From NCBI GenBank assembly GCA_027080405.1, contig JALWSL010000426.1:1-5092 (forward strand): DNA of 5,092 bases. Reading direction: 5' to 3'. Numbering within the stretch: the first letter of the stretch is position 1; every line of letters starts with the position of its first letter. Source of the stretch: Planctomycetaceae bacterium (GTDB lineage Bacteria; Planctomycetota; Planctomycetia; Planctomycetales; Planctomycetaceae). The position numbers were made by a program, and so were the translations under genes. Below are positions 1 through 5,092 of this stretch, in pieces. Below the pieces are notes generated by a model, which saw nothing but the letters and a program-made list of their open reading frames with translations, did not search any database and was not told the origin of the DNA.

Positions 1-354
1 GAAGGAGCCCGTTCTTTCGAAGAGGCAGAGAGAATTGCCAAGACCGTCGCAGAAGATGTTCTCGTGAAAACCGCAATTACGGGAAACGATCCCAACTGGG
101 GGCGGATTGTTTCAGCGTGTGGGAGAACCGGTTGTATTGAAAGTGAAAAGGATATTTCGCTGGCGATCAACAACTACGGCATCTTCAAAAAAGGAACAGT
201 GGTCGAATACGACGAACAGAAAGTTTCCGCCGCGATGAAAACCGGCGAGGTTGTTATCGACATCACTCTCCCGTACGGCAAGGGTCGCTGGCGAATCTGG
301 ACCTGCGATCTAACACAGGAATACATCCGGCTCAATTCGGAATACACAACTTGA
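1..354 (+). CDS. argJ: Bifunctional glutamate N-acetyltransferase / amino-acid acetyltransferase ArgJ, C-terminal part
   Basis: ArgJ transfers the acetyl group of N-acetylornithine to glutamate in the cyclic route of arginine synthesis; many ArgJ proteins also acetylate glutamate from acetyl-CoA. It is a cytoplasmic Ntn-hydrolase-fold enzyme that cleaves itself into alpha and beta chains. The reading frame is open from base 1, so the gene begins outside the window; 117 residues and a TGA stop at 352-354 are visible. The family motif KTAITGNDPNWGRI lies at visible residues 23-36, and the end reads WTCDLTQEYIRLNSEYTT, matching the conserved ArgJ tail in which the final residues help form the active site. 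A GTG at 64 is internal and not the start. The self-cleavage threonine and N-terminal domain are not in the window. The gene converges on the cobA-hemD gene, 136 bp away. Identification is secure from the two motifs. Confidence 0.95.
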   Translation, partial: EGARSFEEAERIAKTVAEDVLVKTAITGNDPNWGRIVSACGRTGCIESEKDISLAINNYGIFKKGTVVEYDEQKVSAAMKTGEVVIDITLPYGKGRWRIWTCDLTQEYIRLNSEYTT

Positions 355-400
355 TCTCGAACGATTAAGACGGTTAAGTTGATGACGAATCATCAAGGAT

Positions 401-434
401 GAGGCTGACGCCGGTTGCTACCGGCCTCCATTTT
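401..434 (+). terminator. Candidate rho-independent terminator after argJ
   Basis: A perfect 6-bp stem GCCGGT / ACCGGC (410-415 with 420-425) closes a TGCT loop. A further GAG/CTC pairing (401-403 with 426-428) is possible across a bulge. TTTT follows at 431-434. It lies 46 bp past the argJ stop, between convergent genes. The T-run is short and separated from the stem by a few bases, so this may be a weak terminator. A second small hairpin, GATGA-CGAA-TCATC, precedes it at 381-394. In the minus direction no T-run follows either hairpin, so it is not obviously bidirectional. Confidence 0.45.
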
Positions 435-490
435 GCCACTCTTTCGTTCCGTGATCGAGCTGAAAGTGATTCCGCAGAGCAAACAGGGAT

Positions 491-2020
491 CTATTTCGAA
501 GAATGATGTTGCTTCATGATCGATCCGAAGATTCCTTCCCAACTCGATTCTTCCGCAATCAGGTGAACCGGCAAATCTGCGTCCCTGGCGGCTTGTGCGG
601 TCAGCGGGCTGATAGCCGCCAGCTTCAATTTATTGCCCAGGTATCTGCGAGATTCTGCAGGCAGGAGCTTTGCAAAGGTTCGCGCGATCGCCGGGCTGCT
701 CAAACCGACCCAGTCGATTTCTCCATTTTTAAGCCAATATGAATTTTGGGGTGATAGTTCCTGTACATCGTGGTGTTCGTAGACAACAACTCGGTGCAGG
801 TTCATATCGGCTGCCCGGAATTCCTTTTCAAGAACATCCCGTCCCCGATTGGCGCATGGCCAAAGCAATGGGCCGGAGGGATGCAGTCTGATCAGTTCGC
901 GTGCAAGATCTTCGGAGCGGTACTGGTGAGGAACCAGATCCGGTTTCAGATGATACTGTTCCAGGGCGGTTGACGTAGCCGAACCGATACAGGCCAGTCG
1001 GCAGTTTCCCAGAACCCGTAAGTCTTTTCCGCTTCTGAAAAGATGACGCAACAGTCCATGCACTGCATTGGCCGAGGTGAAAAGAATCCACTCATACTTT
1101 GAAATGGCATCAACAGCAGCAGCGAGTTCGGTACTCTCTTCAGGTTCCCTGATTTCGAGCAGAGGCATCACAACGGGATCTGCCCCAAGCTGGATTGCTC
1201 TTTGAAGTTGAGGTTCGGCTTGTTCCAACGGGCGCGTGATGGCGATTCGCAAACCAAACAGCGGTTTGTTTTCAAACCACTTGATCTGTTCCCGTTGCCG
1301 AACGCAGTTGCCGATGATGATCAGCGATGGTGGGTGCAGGCCGGCTTCTTTCACGAGGTGTGACAACTCGTCGATCTGTCCCGTTACAACCTTTTGGGCC
1401 GGTGTCGATGCCTTTGTGATTACCGCTCCCATAGTATCAGCCGGCATTCCGGCAGCAATCAACGAATCAACTATCTCCTGGCAGCGATGCAACCCCATAT
1501 AGAAAACAAGAGTGCCCGGGAATTGCGCAAGAATGTTGTAATCGATCGCAGATTCCGGCTTGGCAGGATCTTCATGTCCGGTGATCAGGCATACGGCGGA
1601 GGCATGATCGCGATGCGTTAATGAAATGCCCGCATACTCCGCCGCCGCTGTTGCAGCGGTTATTCCCGGCACGACTTCAAATTCGATGCCCGCACTTGCC
1701 AGGGCGGCAGCTTCTTCACTTCCTCTTCCGAAAATAAAAGGGTCGCCTCCCTTCAGTCGGACTACAGTTTTCCCGAGCCGTGCCTGTTCGATCAGGCGTT
1801 CATTGATCTGCTGTTGATGCAGAACCCGTTTGCCCGCTTCATCCGCCCGGGCTGTTCTTTCTGCATCAGCGCGGGAATGCCGCAGGAGAAGCGGATTGAC
1901 AAGCCCGTCGTATAAAATGAAATCGGCTTCCTGTAAGGACTCAAGCCCTTTCAAAGAAAGCAGACCGGGATCACCGGGGCCTGCTCCAACCAGATAAACC
2001 TTACCGGCACGAGTAGTCAT
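491..2020 (-). CDS. cobA-hemD: Fused uroporphyrinogen-III C-methyltransferase (CobA/SUMT) and uroporphyrinogen-III synthase (HemD)
   Basis: The N-terminal half methylates uroporphyrinogen III at C2 and C7 with S-adenosylmethionine to give precorrin-2, the entry to siroheme and cobalamin. The C-terminal half cyclises hydroxymethylbilane to uroporphyrinogen III. Both would act in the cytoplasm. Residues 6-245 carry the SUMT signatures VGAGPGDPGL (11-20), VRLKGGDPFIFGRG (87-100) and VPGITAATAAAEYAGISLTHR (117-137, of which the VPGI and AGI-LTHR parts are typical). Residues 255-500 show the weakly conserved HemD pattern: ITRPLEQA (261-268), WILFTSANAV (311-320), CIGSATSTAL (344-353), DWVGLSSPAIARTF (436-449) and a closing segment near AAISPLTAQAARDADLP (468-484). 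At 509 residues it has the length expected for two full domains joined by a short linker. The ATG at 2018-2020 is preceded by an AGGGAAG-type ribosome site. The gene runs in the same direction as the two membrane genes upstream, 70 bp after the nearest. The fusion is known in several phyla; neither domain looks degraded. Confidence 0.95.
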   Translation of the reverse strand: MTTRAGKVYLVGAGPGDPGLLSLKGLESLQEADFILYDGLVNPLLLRHSRADAERTARADEAGKRVLHQQQINERLIEQARLGKTVVRLKGGDPFIFGRGSEEAAALASAGIEFEVVPGITAATAAAEYAGISLTHRDHASAVCLITGHEDPAKPESAIDYNILAQFPGTLVFYMGLHRCQEIVDSLIAAGMPADTMGAVITKASTPAQKVVTGQIDELSHLVKEAGLHPPSLIIIGNCVRQREQIKWFENKPLFGLRIAITRPLEQAEPQLQRAIQLGADPVVMPLLEIREPEESTELAAAVDAISKYEWILFTSANAVHGLLRHLFRSGKDLRVLGNCRLACIGSATSTALEQYHLKPDLVPHQYRSEDLARELIRLHPSGPLLWPCANRGRDVLEKEFRAADMNLHRVVVYEHHDVQELSPQNSYWLKNGEIDWVGLSSPAIARTFAKLLPAESRRYLGNKLKLAAISPLTAQAARDADLPVHLIAEESSWEGIFGSIMKQHHSSK

Positions 2021-2090
2021 ACGACTTCCCTATTTTCCATGATGCCCAGAGAAAAAGTGTATAAAAGAAAAACGCGGGATCGTTGTGCAA

Positions 2091-2561
2091 TCAGTCTATC
2101 GCATTCGTTTGAATTTTTCCCGGCCAGTTGATCGCGCCCGATGCGATCAGGTTGATTAGCATGGCGAGAGAATTCAACGCTTCGGTCAGTTTGTGATAGA
2201 AGGGAAAATAATGGGGGCGGGGAACTCCCAGAGGAGTCAACATTCCTTCCAGCCGAAGGTAGACCCAAAAATAATCGCCAATCAGAATGAGGAGCGACAA
2301 GGCAATTAATACAGTGAAAAATTTGCCGATTTTCCCTTTTGAGAGAATCCAGCAGGCGATCCCCGCGATCAGACTTGCTGAAAGCAATGAAAAGGTAAAC
2401 AGGTAATAGACAGGAAACCTCAACAGGATAAGAGTGTCAAGGACAAGGCTTTCCAGTTCTCCAGAGCGGATTTCTACAACAGTGACAGCAACAAACAGGC
2501 TTGCCGCACCTAACCAGGCGGTGATTGAGAATCTGGCAAGAAAAAGAAACAGTTTCAACAT
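2091..2561 (-). CDS. Small four-helix membrane protein, DUF4149/TMEM205-like
   Basis: This 156-residue protein has no known biochemical role that I can assign. Four hydrophobic segments are visible, at about residues 5-29, 48-72, 80-100 and 123-145, so it is an inner-membrane protein with short loops. The fourth helix begins with FYHKLTEALNSLAMLINLI (121-139), where the His and the E-x-L-N pattern resemble the H...lN signature of DUF4149 (TMEM205-like) proteins. A loop with PLGVPRPHYFPF (110-121) precedes it. Length fits that family. The start ATG at 2559-2561 has only a poor ribosome site. It follows the 466-residue membrane gene after 114 bp and precedes cobA-hemD by 70 bp on the same strand, so co-transcription with the tetrapyrrole gene is possible. 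The family call rests on pattern resemblance and is moderate; that it is a real membrane-protein gene is much surer. Confidence 0.8.
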   Translation of the reverse strand: MLKLFLFLARFSITAWLGAASLFVAVTVVEIRSGELESLVLDTLILLRFPVYYLFTFSLLSASLIAGIACWILSKGKIGKFFTVLIALSLLILIGDYFWVYLRLEGMLTPLGVPRPHYFPFYHKLTEALNSLAMLINLIASGAINWPGKIQTNAID

Positions 2562-2627
2562 GGGAACGAAGCTCTGTCGAATGGGGTTTGTAGTTGTTGT
2601 TTCGTGGAAAGCGGGGACTTGCCTGGA

Positions 2628-2638
2628 GAGTCAGACTC
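2628..2638. repeat. Short perfect dyad GAGTC-A-GACTC
   Basis: An 11-bp odd palindrome, GAGTCAGACTC, lies in the 114-bp gap between the two membrane-protein genes, 67 bp upstream of the DUF4149-like start. It has the size of a half-site pair for a small regulator, but the arms are only 5 bp and such dyads occur by chance. No T-run follows, so it is not a terminator. Confidence 0.25.
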
Positions 2639-2675
2639 GATGCGGGGCGTCAATCGAAAATCCTCGGCGGCAACT

Positions 2676-4076
2676 TCAGTGGTAAAAGGGATGGGAAACG
2701 GTACCAATGCCCTGTGCGCCGGCTGAGGATGTACCTGGCTCCAGTTGTGTGGCGCGGCGAGACGGAACAGCCGGGTAATCGCATTGGGCAAGCAGTCGGG
2801 GACGAAAAATGACCAGAATCAACAGTGGCAAGTACCAGAGAACATAAACTCCACCAAGTTGTGGATACCAGAACTGGCTAAAAACGATGATCGCAGCGTT
2901 ATAGGAGAGCAGTACTTCCAACGTTTTCTTCCAGGGCCAGACGGTCAACGTGATAACCAGAATCGCAAAGGCGACCATCACCGGGATACGGTAAGCCGGA
3001 TGGATGGAATTCCAGAATCCCTGTTCTCCCGAGCCTCCTTCAAAACTCAGTAATCGAAAATCGATGCGATTGATCGTCTGCTGTGTGAAGGTGTAGGTGT
3101 CGGGAGTGATTAAGGCGATTGCTCCTGCAAGGATTGCAGCCACAATGGCAACTCCCGCGAAAAAAGGCAGCGAACGTTTCCATCCAAAAAAAGAGAACCA
3201 GATCGGGAGCAGGAAAACCGGGAAGAACATGGAGCCACAGGCGAACCCCATCAATACGCCTGCAATAAGCGGTCGTGTATAGCTGGCAATCGCCCAGATG
3301 ATAAAAGCACAGGGCAGTACCTGATCGACTTCACTGACCACGTACGAAGTGCAGGGCATCAAAAGATAGATGGTTGCCATCGCCACTCCCTGCGTTTTGT
3401 CGTGGAAATGATTACGACCGATCCAGTAAAGTCCCGTTATAATCGCGATATGGGCCAGAATGGCCAGAATGCGGGCGGCTGTTTCTTCCACGATGCCGAA
3501 ACGGATCGATGAATCATTCGAAATTGAATATCCGGAAAACAGGCGGGATATCGTGGAAACAGTCCCACCGAGAAGCGACGCGGTCGGGCCGGCTTCTTCA
3601 GGATCGGAATCTTGATCCGATGCTTCGTTCGGAATCACTGCGGGGTCGGCATTCCCGGGAGACGAAGCAGCCTGGATTATTTTCTCTCCCTTCATGACGG
3701 TCGTAACCGTGCCCGGATCCGCGGGCCGAGTGATCGACTCGGTCATTAAAAACCCAAACGCACAAACACCCAGGAATATCATTCCTGGCGAGATCAGGTT
3801 CGGGTCGATGCGTGGTCGTTTGGTCAAATAGCGATCCCACAGCAGTCGGATCGCCCACAACGCGGTGCTGAGAAACAGGAAGGTGTATCCAACCGATGTT
3901 CCCCGGTCGGAACGAACCATCAGCACCCCGGGTGAAAGAGAGAGGAGCAGAATCAAGTCAAAGTTGCGCAGCGACCAGGGACGGCGAAAGCGGTAAAACA
4001 CGGCGATGATCAACATCGACGAGAGATACAGCCAGGCTGTCTGGGAAACTTCGTAACCTGTTAAAATCGCATCCAT
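2676..4076 (-). CDS. Polytopic membrane protein, possibly GT-C (GT87/DUF2029)-like; function unknown
   Basis: A 466-residue integral membrane protein with about 12 hydrophobic segments. Four lie near residues 13-28, 38-54, 62-80 and 97-112. A soluble stretch of about 85 residues (113-198) follows, and then further helices between 200 and 425. The soluble stretch contains an acidic, probably disordered part (140-164, rich in D, E, P and S). The block around 236-296, with MPCTSY, SEVDQVLPCAFIIWAIASY and RPLIAGVLMGFACGSMFFP, resembles the part of GT87/DUF2029 polyprenol-phosphate mannosyltransferases where a variable loop is followed by a G-xx-LG-xA helix pair. The usual lysine of that region is not evident, so activity is doubtful. 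The C-terminal 40 residues are hydrophilic. The start ATG at 4074-4076 yields a short N-terminus before helix 1, but no good ribosome site precedes it. It is the first of three same-strand genes. I do not recognise a specific family; an O-antigen- or glycan-related role is only a guess. Confidence 0.8.
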   Translation of the reverse strand: MDAILTGYEVSQTAWLYLSSMLIIAVFYRFRRPWSLRNFDLILLLSLSPGVLMVRSDRGTSVGYTFLFLSTALWAIRLLWDRYLTKRPRIDPNLISPGMIFLGVCAFGFLMTESITRPADPGTVTTVMKGEKIIQAASSPGNADPAVIPNEASDQDSDPEEAGPTASLLGGTVSTISRLFSGYSISNDSSIRFGIVEETAARILAILAHIAIITGLYWIGRNHFHDKTQGVAMATIYLLMPCTSYVVSEVDQVLPCAFIIWAIASYTRPLIAGVLMGFACGSMFFPVFLLPIWFSFFGWKRSLPFFAGVAIVAAILAGAIALITPDTYTFTQQTINRIDFRLLSFEGGSGEQGFWNSIHPAYRIPVMVAFAILVITLTVWPWKKTLEVLLSYNAAIIVFSQFWYPQLGGVYVLWYLPLLILVIFRPRLLAQCDYPAVPSRRATQLEPGTSSAGAQGIGTVSHPFYH

Positions 4077-4106
4077 AAAGCCAGTGTGATCGATTTACCA
4101 CAATCA

Positions 4107-4158
4107 AAGTGATTTTTCGAAATGTTAGAAGAAGTGATCGAGGCAGAAATGTCAGAAT
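4107..4158. repeat. Two imperfect tandem copies of a 25-27 bp unit
   Basis: Copy 1 (4107-4131) and copy 2 (4132-4158) abut. Both begin AAGTGAT and end with GAAATGTTAGAA (4119-4130) or GAAATGTCAGAA (4146-4157), an 11 of 12 match. The centre differs by a small indel. A looser third match to the end motif, GAAATGGTAAAA, lies at 4201-4212. The repeats sit 31 bp upstream of the membrane-protein start at 4076, where promoter or operator elements for that gene would be expected. Whether they bind anything is unknown. Confidence 0.5.
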
Positions 4159-4428
4159 AAGGGTTCACCAACACGAGGGCTCATCAACACCCTGCGAACT
4201 GAAATGGTAAAACCGCATCCTCCGTCAGCAATATAAAGGTTTACTTTCAGATTGCGATCCGTCTCCCCATCATAACAGATAAAAGTGCAAAAAGAAGCTT
4301 CGCCCCTGTGCACTCTCAGTCGGTTCTTTAATTCATTTCACTTTCGCATGGCGTCGAATGCAATGCCCTATATGCCCCATACTATGCATTTTGAATCGCC
4401 AGGAGGCAATCATACCCGTACTTCCATC

Positions 4429-4447
4429 AGGATTTTTTGCAAATCCT
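4429..4447. repeat. Perfect inverted repeat AGGATTT-N5-AAATCCT
   Basis: Seven base pairs (4429-4435 with 4441-4447) close a 5-base loop TTTGC. It lies about 30 bp upstream of the candidate -35 box of the BON gene. No T-run follows on the plus strand, so a terminator in that direction is unlikely. On the minus strand the loop reads GCAAA and no long T-run follows either. An operator for the BON gene is the simplest reading. Confidence 0.4.
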
Positions 4448-4477
4448 AGATAACTCATAAGAAATCGTTGAAATATC

Positions 4478-4505
4478 TTGGCTCAGGGCTGTTTTTTTGT
4501 AGAAT
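4478..4505 (+). promoter_or_regulatory. Candidate sigma-70-type promoter for the BON gene
   Basis: TTGGCT (4478-4483) and TAGAAT (4500-4505) match the -35 and -10 consensus at 4 and 5 of 6 positions with a 16-bp spacer. A run of seven T (4492-4498) sits just upstream of the -10 box. Transcription would begin near 4512, leaving a leader of about 70 bases. This is the best match seen in the gap, but planctomycete promoters are poorly defined and the call is an inference. Confidence 0.4.
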
Positions 4506-4567
4506 GGACGGTAGAGGCTACAGGGAAGTTGGAACTTGCTACGGGAGCATGGCTTGTGTCTTTTGAA

Positions 4568-4573
4568 AAGGAG
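4568..4573 (+). promoter_or_regulatory. Strong ribosome binding site AAGGAG
   Basis: AAGGAG with a 7-base spacer to ATG 4581 fixes the start of the BON-like gene in preference to the upstream in-frame TTG at 4536. It is the best Shine-Dalgarno match in front of any gene in the window. Confidence 0.75.
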
Positions 4574-4580
4574 TACCGAG

Positions 4581-4943
4581 ATGAGCCAAAGAGAGAAAGA
4601 GTGCTATACGACGGAGTGGTGTGGGGATTCCTGTGAAGCTGATTTCGACGAGTACGATTTTTCGGATCGCAAAAATCACCACGTCGAAAGGGAGTTGGCC
4701 CACCGGTTGGAATCAAGTTCGGATGTTGAATTTGATCACCTGGTAGTTCGGCGGGTTGGCGACGATGCCGTCTGTTTGGAAGGGGTCGTCAAATCTGACT
4801 GCGACTGCCCTGAGCTCGACGAATATGTCAAGGCACTTTACGATGTCGACAAAGTGATCAACCGTCTGGTTGTCCGACCTGCCCCAGTCGGAGAGGAAAC
4901 CGGTTTTCCTCTCGGAGACGAAACAGTGACTGAATGGCGATAG
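4581..4943 (+). CDS. Small cysteine-rich BON-domain-like protein
   Basis: A 120-residue acidic protein. Residues 33-99 follow the BON pattern: a helix (HVERELAHRLES), a strand (HLVVRRVG), the turn-strand DDAVCLEGVV (61-70), a second helix (ELDEYVKALYDV) and a closing strand DKVINRLVV (90-98), where BON domains typically read GV-x-V-N-x-L-x-V. BON domains often contact phospholipid or other envelope components, but no signal peptide or membrane helix is seen, so it is probably cytoplasmic. Six cysteines stand at 8, 14, 18, 65, 74 and 76; the first three lie in a charged N-terminal extension and the last two form CDC. The start is ATG 4581 because AAGGAG (4568-4573) sits 7 bases upstream; a longer frame from TTG 4536 would bury that site. 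The tail (100-120) is hydrophilic. It converges on the gene at the right edge. The BON call is from pattern only. Confidence 0.75.
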   Translation: MSQREKECYTTEWCGDSCEADFDEYDFSDRKNHHVERELAHRLESSSDVEFDHLVVRRVGDDAVCLEGVVKSDCDCPELDEYVKALYDVDKVINRLVVRPAPVGEETGFPLGDETVTEWR

Positions 4944-4972
4944 CGTGCGTGCTGATGGCGTAACGGTCTCGG

Positions 4973-4997
4973 GCGGGGCGTGCGTGCCGCGCGTTTT
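4973..4997 (+). terminator. Weak candidate terminator after the BON gene
   Basis: GCG-G-GGC (4973-4979) can pair with GCC-G-CGC (4986-4992) around a GTGCGT loop with one G-G mismatch, followed by GTTTT (4993-4997). It lies 30 bp past the stop, between convergent genes. The mismatch and short T-run make it marginal. A direct repeat GCGTGCGTG (4943-4951 and 4978-4986) overlaps it. Confidence 0.3.
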
Positions 4998-5036
4998 CGG
5001 TTATGTGGCTGATTCGTGGCGGGGACGCGTCAGGGG

Positions 5037-5092
5037 TCATGAGTTCTGGATTCGATTTCGCAGAGCCGCCAGTTCGTCTTCTACTTCTTGCT
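5037..5092 (-). CDS. C-terminal end of a coiled-coil protein, possibly PspA/IM30 family (partial)
   Basis: Reading leftwards from the right edge, one frame gives 17 codons, QEVEDELAALRNRIQNS, then TGA (5037-5039). The heptad-like V-x-x-EL-x-x-L-x-x-x-I pattern is typical of the last helix of coiled-coil proteins, and the short 'DELAALR/K' ending is common in PspA/IM30 (phage-shock/ESCRT-III-like) proteins. Most of the gene lies beyond the window, so length, start and motifs cannot be judged. That a gene ends here is likely, from the clean amphipathic tail and the convergent layout with the BON gene 93 bp away; the family name is an inference from very few residues. Confidence 0.5.
   Translation of the reverse strand, partial: QEVEDELAALRNRIQNS

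Larger units (their letters stand above)
4077..4580. other. 504-bp gene-free divergent intergenic region
   Basis: This stretch separates the minus-strand membrane gene from the plus-strand BON gene and must hold promoters for both directions. It is visibly more A/T-rich than the flanking genes. I found no open frame with a ribosome site. The longest candidate, 33 codons from ATG 4348 to TAG 4449, lacks one. It holds an imperfect tandem repeat (4107-4158), a further direct repeat pair (TCACCAACAC 4165-4174 and TCATCAACAC 4181-4190), an inverted pair AGTGCA/TGCACT (4284-4289 and 4309-4314) around the palindrome GAAGCTTC (4294-4301), a perfect hairpin (4429-4447) and a candidate promoter (4478-4505). 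No tRNA-like or known riboswitch structure is apparent. Confidence 0.7.

Noticed and set aside
503..1817. Several plus-strand frames of 60-90 codons inside the cobA-hemD region
   Set aside because: All are antisense to a gene with clear family motifs and none has a ribosome site with a sensible protein.
2058..2090. Possible minus-strand promoter (TTGCAC and a TATAC-like box) before cobA-hemD
   Set aside because: The spacing is 19-21 bp and the box matches are partial; not strong enough to call an internal promoter.
2017..2268. 83-codon minus-strand frame whose stop overlaps the cobA-hemD ATG
   Set aside because: The overlap looks like translational coupling, but most of it is the DUF4149-like gene read in another frame, and its composition is not protein-like.
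4401..4415. AGGAGG-like sequence in the intergenic region
   Set aside because: No ATG, GTG or TTG follows at a workable distance, so it does not mark a gene start.
4348..4449. 33-codon plus-strand frame in the long intergenic region
   Set aside because: It has no ribosome site, its start sits in a repetitive ATG-rich stretch, and the peptide shows no signal, helix or known motif.
4531..4560. GGAACTT ... GTC resembling an ECF-sigma promoter before the BON-like gene
   Set aside because: Transcription would start almost at the ribosome site, leaving no usable leader; the -10 element is too short to be informative.
4483..4716. 77-codon minus-strand frame across the start of the BON-like gene
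   Set aside because: It overlaps a well-supported plus-strand gene with a strong ribosome site, has a low-complexity S/T/P/R-rich composition and no recognisable pattern.

Overview
The window reads as an ordinary stretch of bacterial chromosome with compact genes on both strands and roughly balanced base composition. The best guess for the host is a member of the Planctomycetota. This rests on a remembered resemblance of the fused CobA-HemD protein and the two uncharacterised membrane proteins to proteins of that phylum, and on the general gene style. No rRNA or other phylogenetic marker is present, so the assignment is tentative. I see no tRNA, rRNA, CRISPR array, insertion sequence, phage gene or restriction/toxin module.

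Layout: (1) 1-354, plus strand: the C-terminal 117 residues of ArgJ (arginine biosynthesis), followed by a hairpin that may terminate it. (2) 4076 down to 491, minus strand: three genes in one direction. In order of transcription they are a 466-residue polytopic membrane protein with some likeness to GT-C/GT87 (DUF2029) glycosyltransferases, a 156-residue four-helix membrane protein resembling DUF4149/TMEM205, and a 509-residue fusion of uroporphyrinogen-III C-methyltransferase (CobA/SUMT) with uroporphyrinogen-III synthase (HemD). Gaps of 114 and 70 bp separate them and no convincing terminator lies between, so a shared transcript is possible but unproven. (3) 4077-4580: a 504-bp gene-free divergent region with an imperfect tandem repeat, several inverted repeats and one plausible sigma-70-type promoter. 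(4) 4581-4943, plus strand: a 120-residue acidic, cysteine-rich protein with a probable single BON domain. (5) 5037-5092, minus strand: the last 17 codons of a gene entering from the right; its tail looks like the end of a PspA/IM30-type coiled-coil protein.

Functionally, the only secure pathway assignments are ArgJ (acetyl recycling in ornithine/arginine synthesis) and CobA-HemD. The latter makes uroporphyrinogen III from hydroxymethylbilane and methylates it to precorrin-2, the branch towards siroheme and cobalamin. The membrane genes have no visible mechanistic link to tetrapyrroles. I do not see a clear new defence or mobile system. The most unusual items are the six-cysteine BON protein without a signal peptide and its long structured upstream region.
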